From: Pleurostoma richardsiae
Lineage: Eukaryota; Ascomycota; Sordariomycetes; Calosphaeriales; Pleurostomataceae
Assembly: GCA_030052745.1 (NCBI GenBank)
Contig: JANBVO010000014.1
Location: forward strand, 124,001 to 188,000
Direction: 5' to 3'
Length of the DNA: 64,000 bases
Shown here: positions 1 to 10,320 of the stretch, piece by piece
How the letters are laid out: every line of letters begins with the position of its first letter
How positions within the stretch are numbered: position 1 is the first letter of the stretch
Notes under the pieces: model-generated
What the model saw: only the letters and a program-made list of their open reading frames with translations
What the model was told of the DNA's origin: nothing
Database searches by the model: none
Made by a program: the position numbers and the translations under genes

Positions 1-330
1 ATCATTCGTTTTGTTGATAGAAGGGCTCCCACCTTGTACTCGAATCCAAGGCTCGTGGAAGAGTCAAACTTGGTCGCATGCTTGGTCTCTAGCGAAAGGC
101 CGAAGAACGTCTTTGAGAGAGCGAACTGGGCCTCAATCTCTTCTACAGTGATGCCGTGATCAACAAGAGTAAGGAAACCAGAATTCTCGGCTGCATCAAC
201 GAGTTGGCTAATGATCTCCTGTTTGCGATTTTCGAAATCTGCGTACGGACCGTCAGTAAACGATGTTCGATAGGGAAACGAGCTCAGACCCACCTCTCAG
301 GGAGATGGCTGGGACAAGCCGCTCAGCCAT
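1..330 (-). CDS. 2OG-Fe(II) oxygenase, N-terminal part only (runs off left edge)
   Basis: Exon 1 is complement(294..330), starting ATG at 330 (MAERLVPAISLR). An intron lies at complement(239..293), with a TACTGAC branch and CAG acceptor. Exon 2 is complement(33..238), giving DFENRKQEIISQLVDAAENS and continuing GFLTLVDHGITVEE. This is the DIOX_N domain of plant/fungal-type 2-oxoglutarate/Fe(II) dioxygenases (isopenicillin-N-synthase-like). It aligns residue for residue with the first ~75 residues of the gene at 899–2139, including the position of intron 1. After FEYK the frame no longer matches the paralogue, so a second intron with a weak gtggga donor probably starts at 32; decay of the copy is the alternative. 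The Fe-binding HxD…H core lies outside the window, so activity cannot be judged. Confidence 0.72.
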
Positions 331-898
331 GACTTTGATTGCCCGTCGTCACGAGGCACAGATGATCTGATAACGCTTGCAGGTAGTGATCTAAGATCCC
401 TAACAGCGTGTATCAATCGGCCGGGGCAAGGATATATCACAATTGGATCCAAGTGAGAGATGTGCGGCACAGGTTGGGTGTCCCCCCAGCGCGACAAGCG
501 GATATCAACACCTTACGCTTGAGCATAATACCGCGGCAAGAGTTCCGAGGTAACGATTCAGCGGACCGGAGAGCATCCGTGGGAATGGACAATTTCGTCT
601 TAGGCCAAGAGCGCGGCACTACGCCGTGGAGCCCCACCAGATGTCGCCGGTCGTCTTCCGTGGCCGGCAACCGGGCCGCGATCCGACGTCGCAAGGTTTA
701 CGATCAGGGGCATGGTATGGAGAGCGTTATGGCCTTTCGAAAATCTGTGTCGTTGAGATCTCTCACATTAAAGAGACCCTCAGATATCCGGGGAGTGCTT
801 GCATTTCTTCTAAACAAGCGTTGTCGACTTCGTCCACACTAACATCAACAAGCTGTATACAGTCTGGGCTCTCCTTTCCGACAATCTGACTCAGTAAA
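331..898. promoter_or_regulatory. Shared divergent promoter between two oxygenase paralogues
   Basis: This 568-base interval separates two start codons pointing away from each other, so it should hold both promoters. It is GC-rich and contains many CGG/CCG triplets. One perfect CGG-type inverted repeat lies almost exactly at its midpoint (listed separately). Overlapping short open frames in both strands show no family resemblance and are not taken as genes. Confidence 0.5.
614..626. promoter_or_regulatory. CGGC-N5-GCCG inverted repeat, candidate Zn2Cys6 site
   Basis: The sequence CGGCACTACGCCG is a perfect 4-bp-arm inverted repeat (CGG-N7-CCG). It sits at the centre of the divergent promoter of the two oxygenases. 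Inverted CGG triplets are the classical target of fungal Zn2Cys6 dimers, and such a regulator is encoded at 2883–5919. In GC-rich DNA such repeats also arise by chance, so assignment to that regulator is inference. Confidence 0.25.
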
Positions 899-2139
899 AT
901 GACTGTCAGCGCAGTTGAGCGGCTTGTGCCGACCATCTCACTCAAAGGTACTAGCAGTGCCTAACTGTGCAACGCTCGTTGCTAACGGCTTACACCACAG
1001 ATTTTGAGACCCGCAGGGATGAGATCACAAGTCAACTGGTTGAGGCAGCCGAGAACTCTGGGTTCTTCATGCTCGTTGACCATGGCATCTCCGTTGATGA
1101 GATCAAGCACCAGTTTGGGATTTCCAAGTCCTTCTTTGACTTGCCCAAGGATGTCAAGGGCAAAACGGCGTATGACCTCAATGCCGGCTTGGGCTGGGAG
1201 TACAAGGCTCAGACTCGCCGGCTCACCGGGACGGACCAAAAGGAGAGTCTCTGGCTCAGCCATCACTCTAACTGGCCCAGTGAGAGAGATGTTCCCGGCT
1301 TCCAGGAATCTACTGAGAACTTCATGAACAAATGCGGAGTGATATCTCACAAAGTTTGTAGGTACCCCCTTCTTTCTTCCCTCGTGTACGTACTAATGAC
1401 ATACGGTAAAGTGAGGTGCTTTGCGACGGCTCTCAGCTTCCCTGAGAACTACTTCGAGGAGCCAATGGATGCGAAAAAGCCCGATACCCTCAGTCGGCTC
1501 CGCATGCTCCACTATCCTCCTTCACACAACCTGCCCGGGACCTGGGGAGCCGGTGCTCATACTGACGTCGGCTGTCTTACTCTCCTCTTCCAGCTGGACG
1601 GCGGTGATGGATTAGAGATCTGCCCTGGAAGGGAAAATGTCGGCAGCAAGGCTATCGGAGACACCTTCTTCCCCCTTCCAGCAAAGACTGGTCCTATTGT
1701 TGTGAATATTGGCGATATGCTCAGTAAGTTTATCCCACCGTCCTCTGGGCTCTCCTGACCGCGGCAAACAGTGTCTTGGTCGGATGACCGATTCAAGGCT
1801 ACCTACCATCGAGTCCGCGCCATGGAGGGCGACTCCCCTAGCCGCTACTCGGTAGCCTACTTCAACCAAGGCAGGAAGGACTTTGTTTTCCAGGGCCCTC
1901 TGAAGAAGTAGTGAGTTGAATGAGACATCATCACATATCACGCCGACTAACACAACGTCAGCCCTGCGATGACATGCGGCGAATACATCCAAAGCTACAC
2001 TGTTGCACAGTTTGCGTGAGCACCCCCCTCAAGATCTATGGAAAAATCCGGCTAATCCATGGTGTCTAGAACAAATGCAAAGAAGAGCAGCGCTCCAGGG
2101 ATCCTGCAAGGACCTGCCCTAGTTGCTGTGAAGAATTGA
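899..2139 (+). CDS. 2-oxoglutarate/Fe(II)-dependent oxygenase
   Basis: Exons 899..947, 1001..1357, 1412..1723, 1772..1910, 1962..2015 and 2070..2139 give 326 aa, the usual size for this family. The N-terminal DIOX_N segment (…GFFMLVDHGIS…) is followed by the jelly-roll core. The Fe ligands are visible as AHTDVGCLTLL (HxD) and the distal His in ATYHRV, with the 2-oxoglutarate-binding Arg in SRYSVAYF. Start 899 is chosen because it gives MTVSAVERLVPTISLK, matching the paralogue at the left edge. The last intron (2016..2069) is less certain: without it the protein stops at 2019, about 23 residues shorter. Members hydroxylate, desaturate or cyclise small molecules, often in secondary metabolism; the substrate cannot be read from sequence. 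The gene is head to head with its paralogue and upstream of a Zn2Cys6 regulator. Confidence 0.85.
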
Positions 2140-2882
2140 TCCAGACATTCAGGAAGAAACGGCAGTTCTATCTTACGTGATATAATGTTCCGCTCAATTT
2201 CCGGATGGGGTGGCTTCTTGTGACAAGCATGGTTGACAGGAGGTGGGAATACATGTGGCCGGGCCAGAAGGAACGATAATCCAGGCCCCTTCGAGCGCCG
2301 GATAGTCGAGGTCACCGTGATTCCAGAGTCTCTCCAACGGCAGTGCATGGAGTCCGGGCAGCAGCGAGTGCACAACGCAACGTTCCGCCATTGGAAATCT
2401 ATAGAAGAATGACATTTATTCACATCTTGTGCCTTGAATCAGATAAGTAGCTGGTACCGTCTTATGAGCCAGTATTCCGTCATCTAGACAAGAGCTACAT
2501 TTTTGGATTAAGTGGAAGTGATGCCACTCAGCCTGGCGAGTGTAATTCAACCGATGCTTCTTTGCTAAGACCAGCAACTCTGGAATGGAGATGCCCGCAA
2601 TGTCAACCCCTTATCTTGAGCGGGTCCACGCCGAACCAACGGACTGCGACGCTAGACCGTAACAACTATAAACTTTCGGATATCTTGCCGTTATCATCGG
2701 CCATCAGACCTCGTCTCGGCCCGGTTCCCATCCGACATGATAACGGGTAGGGAACCGCAGGGCCGGCGGCAGTACATGAGATGAGATCTCCATGATGGAC
2801 GCTCTGGCACGGAAGAACTCCTGTCTCGTGTTCACCAGAGCCTCACCCCACTGAGCCCTGCCAGGTCGATCCGCCTACCGCA
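2140..2882. other. Intergenic, no gene seen
   Basis: About 740 bases between the oxygenase stop and the regulator start. Short open frames (e.g. 2562–2750 and 2052–2423 reverse) have no recognisable motif. The interval presumably holds the oxygenase 3' end and the regulator promoter; no distinct element stands out. Confidence 0.5.
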
Positions 2883-5800
2883 ATGTCGTACCGGACCCAG
2901 CAACCTGCCTCTCGCCGCGAGACCACGAGGCGTCCTAGACCCCTGGAGGAGGATGAGTCAGCGGAGGGAGGCCCCTTCGCTGTGCATGACATGCAACAAC
3001 ACCGGTAAGAGACACTCGCCTCCTATTCGTATCCTTGTTCTCACAATGGATCATACAGGGCTGGCGGCGAACCTTGTCGTCGCAGGCGCATCCCTCGGGC
3101 TTGTGAGTCGTGTCGTAAGAGGAAGATCCGATGCGACGGTAATGAAGTGTGCGATGGCTGTCGCTCGAGCTCCATCATGTGCGTCTATCGAGATGCTGAC
3201 GGCACTGGGTTGGTCAAAGAGTGAGTCCTGTCTTTGGCATAGGGATGAAATGCTCGACTGAGGATTGACCCCGTCGTTTCTGCACCGCAGGCACCTCCAG
3301 CAGTTCGACTCGCGGTTGAACAAGATGGAAGGCATGTTGGCGGACTTTTTGATGAAGTTCGAGGTCGCACAAGGCAAGACAAGCGCTCCAGAGAATCGTA
3401 GTGGCGCGGATGTAGAGACAGGGAGCGGGTCGCAAAGGGAGGAAGGACGCGATACGCGAGTAGAAGTTGAGGCAGAAACAGATGAAGGGGTTGGATGCCC
3501 ACCTTCTCCGCCGCTGTCTCATGTCCAAGGCGGGACCAACTCGAGAAATGGACGGCCAGCACCCCCAGATCGGGATCTTCATCGCACCAAGCGGCGGAAA
3601 CTTGATCGCCGAAGCACAAAGCCGACATATGCGGATGCGTATGGCGAGCTTCACGCGGACGAATGGGGTCAACTCAGGTATGAACGGTGTTGTCCTGCAA
3701 CCCCTGACCTGTGACTGACTGACCCAACATCCAGGTACATTGGTCTCAGTTCGGCGATGAGCGTCATCGACATCTGCATGCCATTTAGAGAACACATCAA
3801 CCGGGGGTTAGAGAATAAGGGCTACGAGGATCGAAACAACTTCCTCGGGCCCGCGCCCTCCATCTGCGAGGCTCTTACGCCGCAATCCACCGAGGCTGGA
3901 TCTGAGAATACAGGACCCTTCACATACGGCCACCTACCTCCTGCCCTGCTCGTGGAGGTGCTGTTGCCATCTTTCTACGAACGCATGTACTTCATACTTC
4001 CCGTCATCACCAAGGCCGACTTCGAGACTCAGCTGGCCGAGTTAACTGGCGCTTCCGACCAAGCCATCCGCGAATCCGACTTTCTTCCCGTGCTCTACGG
4101 GCTGCTGGCCGTTGCGGCCCTCAATGTCCCGCAGAATTGCCAGCGCCTTGATGATGAAATCCTCGCTCCTTATCGAAACACGGACCTCGGGGCCAGCTAC
4201 TTTGCACTGTCCACTACGTGCAAGCCCTTTAACGGGCACCACTATGGGGGCCAGAGCTCCGTAGGGCGCAGCACGGGGCGGCCGACACCCCCGTACCCAC
4301 GCCGAAGTTTGAATCCAGTCATCGCGCTGGTGCTTCAAGCAGCATATCTCGCCGCCATCGGAAGCCAAGCAGAGGCGTGGATATTAATCGGCCAGGCAGT
4401 GCGACTAGGGCAGGATCTGGGACTCCATGTAAGCTCCTTATATGCACCCATCAATGATAGAAATGGCATCTAACTCTTGCAGCGATCAGCAGCACAGCTA
4501 GGACTCCCCAGCGCGGACCAAGAAAGACGTCGCTACACATGGTGGTGCATCTATTCGCTGGATAGGACCCTCTCGGCCGCCCTTGGCCGACCGCTCGCCA
4601 TCAGGGACGCTGACTGTGACGTGGAGCTTCCCCAAAGTGACGAGAGTCCCGACGGTCACGACTGTACAGGTTTCATTGCAATCCTCAACCTTCGCTGCAT
4701 TCTGGGCGAGATCCTCACCACGGTCGCGTCGGTCCGGACGGTCAAGGCTGGCCGCCACGTCAGCAAGACGCGAGAGATGCAGGCCATGGTTGTAGGCCTC
4801 AACGCGGAACTGCAGGCCTGGGCGACAAAGGAAGTGCCCGAGTCCATCAAGGCTGCTAATGAAGGACAACTGGGTGTGGAAAAGTTCATCGCTCTGTCGG
4901 GCCACTTCTGCGCTCTTCTCCTGCTCTACCGCTTCTTCGTGGGCAACCCGCACCGGCCCTCCCCGCTCAAAGACAACGAGGCGCTGTTTCAGTGTGCAAG
5001 GGCGGCGACCAACTGCATCCGCATCACTGACAAGATCGTCAAGCTGATGCCCATCTGCGCCGATCTCGTCTTCCACACGCAGCACGTCTTCACCAGCTCG
5101 GTCATCTTGCTGCAGTGCATCCGGCGCTCTGATGACGCTGGCTTCATCCAGGAGGCCCTCAATGACGTCGAGCAGGCCACGCGTGCTCTGCGGCAGCTGC
5201 AAAACCAGTGGCCCGGAGCTAGTAGGCTTGCCGCTACCGTGGAGGAGTACGTCGAGTTCACCATCAGCTTTATCGAGCGCGGTATGGCGGGCCGCTGCGC
5301 CTTCCACCACGACAAGAGCGAGTTCACCGGCCTGGAACTGAGAGACGAGTCTGGAAGGTTCCCTGCGAATTGGGCACAGCTGGCCTTCAAGCGTCTGCCT
5401 ATCGGGCCGCTGCGGAATCCGCGGCTGCATGCCCTGGCGCACAGCAACGGCCGGGAGCAGACCTCGTTTCTCGACCGCAGCCCGTACTCGAGGCCGCACC
5501 CGCCAACGATAGACCTCACCGACAACGCGAGTGCTAACCAGCCGGCCGTACTGTCGTCGATGGACAACCCGCCTATGAGCTCCAGTCCGTCTAACCCCAA
5601 CTTCTTCCGGTTCGCCCTACCGCAGAAACGACCGACGGCAACGGCAGCAGCGGCAACAACTGTCGCCACACCAGGAACCAGCGCCAGCAACCGCTCAGCT
5701 GCGGCCAAGCTGGCATCTGTGTTCCCTCCGCTACCAAACGAGGCCCATCAATCGTGTCATGCGCTATGCCGGGATGACGACCCGACGCGGTCGTGGAGTA

Positions 5801-5919
5801 TTGGAGTGGCCGATGGTTCCTTCGACCACCTGTTGATGACCGGCACGGACACCACGAGCGACATGTTTGGGGATAACACCGCATACTTCACGGGCGACGG
5901 GCTTTGGAGCTCTCAGTAG
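2883..5919 (+). CDS. Zn2Cys6 transcription factor with fungal_trans domain
   Basis: Exons 2883..3004, 3059..3220, 3291..3677, 3735..4428 and 4483..5919 give 933 aa. The zinc cluster is complete: Cys at about 56, 59, 66, 72, 75 and 82 with spacing C-x2-C-x6-C-x5-C-x2-C-x6-C, in a basic context (RKRKIRC). It is followed by a linker with heptad-like Leu/Met (HLQQFDSRLNKM, likely dimerisation) and a KRRK basic patch. The fungal_trans/MHR region spans exons 4–5 (GLHRSAAQLGL, RRYTWWCIYSLDRTLSAALG). The C-terminal ~170 residues are Ser/Thr/Ala-rich and low complexity. The zinc cluster is split from its upstream residues by intron 1, so the start rests on the open exon 1 and a good splice. It sits tail to tail (116 bases) with gentisate dioxygenase; control of that gene and the adjacent transporter is inferred from position. 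Confidence 0.9.
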
Positions 5920-6035
5920 CATGCATTTTGAGGCGAGTTATGAGTTATGTAACGGATACCGGCGTTGTTTCAAATAGACCGCGATTGTAAGACGGGCAGC
6001 GTTGGGTTAAACGTTTAATTATGTCATTGACGAAT

Positions 6036-7164
6036 TTACAGATCAGTGTTCGCCCTGTAGATGCCCAGATTCTCCAGCAATGACAAGTCAGAGAACGTAA
6101 AGAGGTAAGCGGCCTCGCCGGCATCAGCGTGGATCGTGTACTTGTGCCAGCTGGGTATCACGAATGTGTCGGCATGGCCCCAACTTAGCTCGTAAGTCTT
6201 TCCCCCTCTCGGAGCCGTGACCACCGCCTTTCCAGAGCCGGAGTGGACCTGGAAGATCCGGTTGCAGGTGTCTTGCCGAGGTGCAGCCGTCTTGCCCGGC
6301 AGGATGCGTTCAGCCTGGGCTGCGATGATGGAGTTAATCTGCTTCCCGTCGGGAAGGCGATACTCGTAGATCGAGTGGTCAGAATCAACTGCGTCGAGCC
6401 GTGCCTTCGTCGTCTTCCAGGGGAACTTCATCTCGGCGCACTCTTCGTCGGTCACCACCTTCGACTCGTGGGTGATTGTCCCGTAGACATCCTTGTACTC
6501 TTCCAGGAAGTCGATGGGGTTGAGGCTGAAAAAAGGGATGTTGAGACCGTCCAGCCAGATGACATTCTCTTCGCCATCATTTCCATGGTCGTGCCACTGC
6601 CACTGGGGAGTGATGATCATGTCACCCGGCTCCATATACATCTTCTTCCCAGCAATGGCCGTATAGCCTGGTCAAGGCGTCAGCGTCGGTCTCGAGCATC
6701 CCTTCAGAGGAGAGATGGATCATACCATGGTGGCCCTCAATCAGAAAACGTACTGCAAAGGGTGTGTGCCGATGGCAGAGCGCTCGCTCTCCCGGAAGAA
6801 GTAGCTGATGCGCTGAGAGAATGGTGTCCAAGGTGTGAGGTGGCTTCTGAGGCCCCGGGTTGATCATGATTAGTGCTCTCCTTTCTGCCTCCTCCGCCGG
6901 AACCAGCTCGCCGGCTTTGAGCAGATGAGCTCTGGTGTCCTTGTAACGCCACATCACCGGGATGTGCTTGGTCCGGGGCTCTGGGAGCGTGACATTTCTG
7001 CCGACATTCCACAGCGCCGACAGTCCGTGATCGGTAATGCTCTTCTCCAATTGAGGTCGCGACGTGATAAGGTCCTGTGGCTCAGTCTGACCCAGGGTCG
7101 ACTTAGAGAGCTTAGACTCAGACACAGTGGAAAACTGAGGGATCTCCTCTAGCGAAGGCGCCAT
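6036..7164 (-). CDS. Gentisate 1,2-dioxygenase (cupin)
   Basis: Exons complement(6726..7164) and complement(6036..6667) give 356 aa, the normal length for the family. The enzyme opens the ring of gentisate (2,5-dihydroxybenzoate) with O2 to maleylpyruvate, using Fe(II) bound in a cupin barrel. Cupin 1 carries the metal motif HRHTPFAVRFLIEG (His 131 and 133) and WQWHDHG (His 172, with His 174 beside it). A second cupin lies near residues 265–340 (GHADTFVIPSW). The splice restores the conserved run GHHGYTAIAGKK. It lies tail to tail with the Zn2Cys6 regulator and in the same direction as the ACS-type transporter upstream, as in an aromatic-acid catabolic cluster. A related salicylate or 1-hydroxy-2-naphthoate dioxygenase is possible, since these share the fold. 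No maleylpyruvate isomerase or fumarylpyruvate hydrolase gene is seen in the window. Confidence 0.9.
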
Positions 7165-7660
7165 CTTGAACCTGCGAGATGGGGATAGGCTGTTGGATGG
7201 GCGAAGTTAACAATTGGGGACAAGAATCGATGAATACGGCCCGTGTCCTTATTTACTCATCAAGGAGCTTCAGATAAACTGGCGATTAGATAGCGAGCCG
7301 GCGCGGGTGCTTCCACGGATCGCTTCCGGCTGCTTGAGAATCCGCTGTGCTGCGGCCACGAGGACGCGAGCCGAGCCGGAACACTATCCGGGCCTCACAG
7401 CCACCCAATAGGCGTACATGGATTAAAGAAGAGGATTATCATTGACCAATGCCAAATCCCACGACGCCGATGACAGATGATCATCGTTGTGGGCTCCCTT
7501 GGGTGGCGGTTAGAATAGATTAAGACCTTCTCTATCTGGTGGAAACTGAGGATGGTATCTTCTTGATTTGTGCGACTAAAGCAGCAAATCCGCGGATACC
7601 GCCATCCAGGTTACTGTCATCAGTCTGGGAGACACCAACTGTCTCCAACAAGTTCGCAGG
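7165..7660. promoter_or_regulatory. Promoter region of gentisate dioxygenase
   Basis: About 500 bases between the dioxygenase start and the 3' end of the transporter. It contains CCGGA-N6-TCCGG (listed separately) and, farther away at about 7586, the palindrome TCCGCGGA. No coding signal was found. Confidence 0.4.
7376..7391. promoter_or_regulatory. CCGGA-N6-TCCGG inverted repeat, candidate Zn2Cys6 operator
   Basis: A perfect 5-bp-arm inverted repeat, CCGGAACACTATCCGG, lies about 215 bases upstream of the gentisate dioxygenase start codon. It can be read as CGG-N8-CCG. The spacer shares CACTA with the CGG-N7-CCG repeat at 614–626. Binding by the adjacent Zn2Cys6 protein is inference. Confidence 0.3.
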
Positions 7661-9522
7661 TCAATACTTGAACAGAACCCCATTGCCAGCGCCGCCGTTT
7701 CGATTTCTCCAGTAGTAGTAGAAGTGCATGCTGACGCATGACACCGCAACGAAGAAGAGCAAGCCGGCGTTCGTCCAGTGACCTGTTGGATAGCCTCGCT
7801 TAGCCTCATCTGCCTTGTAGATCCAGACGCCGACAATTTGGCCGGGCGCTCCCATGGAGATGTTGAGGGCGATTGCTAGACCAATAGCTGCCGTGGTGTT
7901 GAGGTTCGAGGAGAGCCATCCCAGGAGAGGCGGAATGCAGGCGAACGAACCGCAAGCTGCGACGATGAGGCAGCCATATCGTTGCTAAAGAGGTCAGCAT
8001 CTATCGTGTGAAAAGACTCTCAGAGCTATGGAAGGTCTTACAGTATAGTAATCCGCCGGGAGTACAGCTGAGGCAAGAAAACCAACCGCCCCGACAGTCG
8101 AGAAGATTGCGGAGTGTATAGCACGACTATCACAACTATATCAGCGCCTTGTCGCAAGGACATAACCCCTGATAGTCAGTCAACTTACGCATTGAAATGA
8201 TCGGCAGACCACGAGACGAGCAGCGTTACGACATACGCAGCCGCATACGGCGGGACCGTCATAAGTTGAGCTCTGAGGTCGGCGAACTTCAAGCCGTTAG
8301 CATCCTCAGATTGGAAAATAAGGCGCTTCGTGCTGAACTTACCCCTAGACCAGCTGTGATGGAAGGAGTGAAGAGCGAAAGACTGGAGAAGGGCGTCGAT
8401 ATGCCGAAGTAGATCTTCACACACGTCAGCAGAGTAAAATACGGAAAACGCACCCAATCAAACATACCAGGTAATGGGCCCATAACCTCCACTCCGTCAA
8501 GGTCTCCTTGGCCTCGGGCCACGTCAGAGACTTTCCACTTCCATGGGACGCCTGGTTTGCCAGACGTTGTGCTGCCAGCTCCTTCTCGTCCACGGATAGC
8601 CAGTGTGCCGTCTCGGGGTAATCTGGCAGGAAAAAGAAGACAAGAAAGGCCGACAAGACGGAGGGCAAGCCTTCAAGAATGAAGAGCCACCTCCAGGCAG
8701 AGAGACCGTGAGTCTTGTTCATGTGACCAACGCCGTAAGCGATGGCACCGCCGAAGGCGCCTGCGAGAGTGGCTGAGGCCAGGATCGCGGCCACACGGAT
8801 GGAACGCTCGTCAGTCCGATACCTGAAACAGAGTCAGCATCGTCTGCTTATCTCGACTACGAAAGAGACTGACCAGAAGGTTAGGTAGTACACCAACCCA
8901 GGGAAGAGTCCTATCAGCACACATCAGAACCAGCACACGGCCTTAGGCGACAGCGACGGTCGGGAACATACCGGCCTCAAAGACCCCAAGCAAGAAGCGG
9001 ATCACCGTCACCGAAGCGTAGCTGTGCGCCCCGCCGAGTCCGATCGTGATGACACCCCACGAGAACATCAGAAAGGCAATCCAGCGGCTCGGACGAAGCT
9101 TCTTGAGGAAATAGTTGGACGGCACCTCGAATAGAGCGTAGGCGATCAAGAAAACCATGAGGGCGATCGTGTACTGGTAGGCAGTCATGTGCGTCTCGGA
9201 CAGGAGGTCGTTGTGTGTCGACGAGTTCAGCACCTTGGCGTTGCCAATATTGGATCGGTCTAGGTAGCAGAGCAGGTATATGCCCGCCGCCAGTGGCACA
9301 ATACGCAGGTCCTGCTTCCGTACGAGGGCCCTCTCCAGGGCGGGGTCGACGATGGTCTGGTCATCGTCTGCGGGGGAATCGTAGGACGATGAGGACTGGT
9401 CTTTGGTGTTAGCGACAGAGCAGGTGCTGAGAGCGGTGTAAACAACTGACAACTTCCTTGCGAGCCTCGACGTCTTCGTTTCCGTAGCTCACGCCGTCAA
9501 TGGCATCTTTCTCGGCCGCCAT
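7661..9522 (-). CDS. MFS transporter, anion:cation symporter (Dal5-like) family
   Basis: Eight exons: complement of 9451..9522, 8972..9395, 8874..8910, 8468..8822, 8343..8414, 8189..8286, 8042..8126 and 7661..7984. They give 488 aa with about 12 membrane helices. The family signature is seen near residues 65–76 (LCYLDRSNIGNA), followed by WGVITIGLGG, WRWLFILEGLPS and the conserved HYLIYFGISTPFSSLS that is rebuilt only after splicing. ACS carriers import organic anions such as allantoate, nicotinate, pantothenate or hydroxybenzoates. Location beside gentisate dioxygenase suggests gentisate or another hydroxybenzoate as substrate, but this is inference. The first intron (gtcagt donor, accag acceptor) is the least certain junction. 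Confidence 0.87.
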
Positions 9523-10320
9523 CTTCACGGATCACAAGCAGCTGGTGGGGGTAGGTGTACGGAGGGGGGGAACGCTGTTCTTTACTCTTCACTCGCAAAA
9601 CATGCAGAATGCGGAGAAGTTAAATACTCTTCTCCTCCCTTGCTCGTCTCCCCGCCTTCCGCATCGCGGAGTAGCGCTCTGCATACCGTAGCAGCTTAGT
9701 GGTACGCTTCATGGTCGACTAGCCGCCAGGAAGGATTCGGCTGTGGGGAATGGTGGGAGTTGTGGAGTTGATCTTCGGCGGTGAGGCCCCGAATCGGGCC
9801 TGGACCACCGGCGAGCCAACAAGAAATACGGAATAGCTGTTTGCCTACTGTCATCTAAGCTTTGTTGACGGTGCAGCCCGCGCAGGAAGCTAGCCCGCGC
9901 AAGAACAGCTTCGCTGATGGCAGTGCTTCACCTGTAGCTGCTCCCTTTACCCCATAGAATAGACATAGAAGTGTATATAGAGCAGGAACCTCGTCTCCAA
10001 TGCATCAAGGGGATGTTCGAGCGTCAGGCTTAGAAAAGAAGAGAGCGACATGACACTATCACGGTGGGAAGGAAGAGCTTATTTCCGGCAGGCTCTAACT
10101 ATTCCCGCCCCGCCTCGACCGGAGCCGAGCCACTAAGAGCCCAGCGCCCGTTCCCAGCTGGTCGCAGATGGCAGCCGTGTCCCAGGCTGGCAAGCGGTAG
10201 CACGCGGTAGAATTTCCATCTTGAAGACCGCCCGCCGAGGTTCTGTTGAGCTCACCCAAGCCCTTGCAGAAGCCGTCGAAGTGCGCGGGGAGGGGTCAAC
10301 TTGTCGCTCTTTCCACCTAC
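9523..10320. promoter_or_regulatory. Divergent promoter region, transporter / MTF1-like gene
   Basis: About 800 bases between divergent start codons. It contains an inverted repeat AGGCCC-N6-GGGCCT at 9784–9801, about 260 bases upstream of the transporter start. The rest shows no recognisable gene; the reverse open frame at 10133–10558 overlaps the MTF1-like exon and is not supported. Confidence 0.4.

Noticed and set aside
4498-5499. 333-codon reverse frame within the Zn2Cys6 regulator
   Set aside because: Shadow of the real gene; no motif, while the forward frame encodes the fungal_trans region.
9784-9801. AGGCCC-N6-GGGCCT inverted repeat upstream of the MFS gene as a regulatory site
   Set aside because: Lacks the CGG/CCG arrangement of the other two candidates and could arise by chance in GC-rich DNA; mentioned only within the promoter entry.
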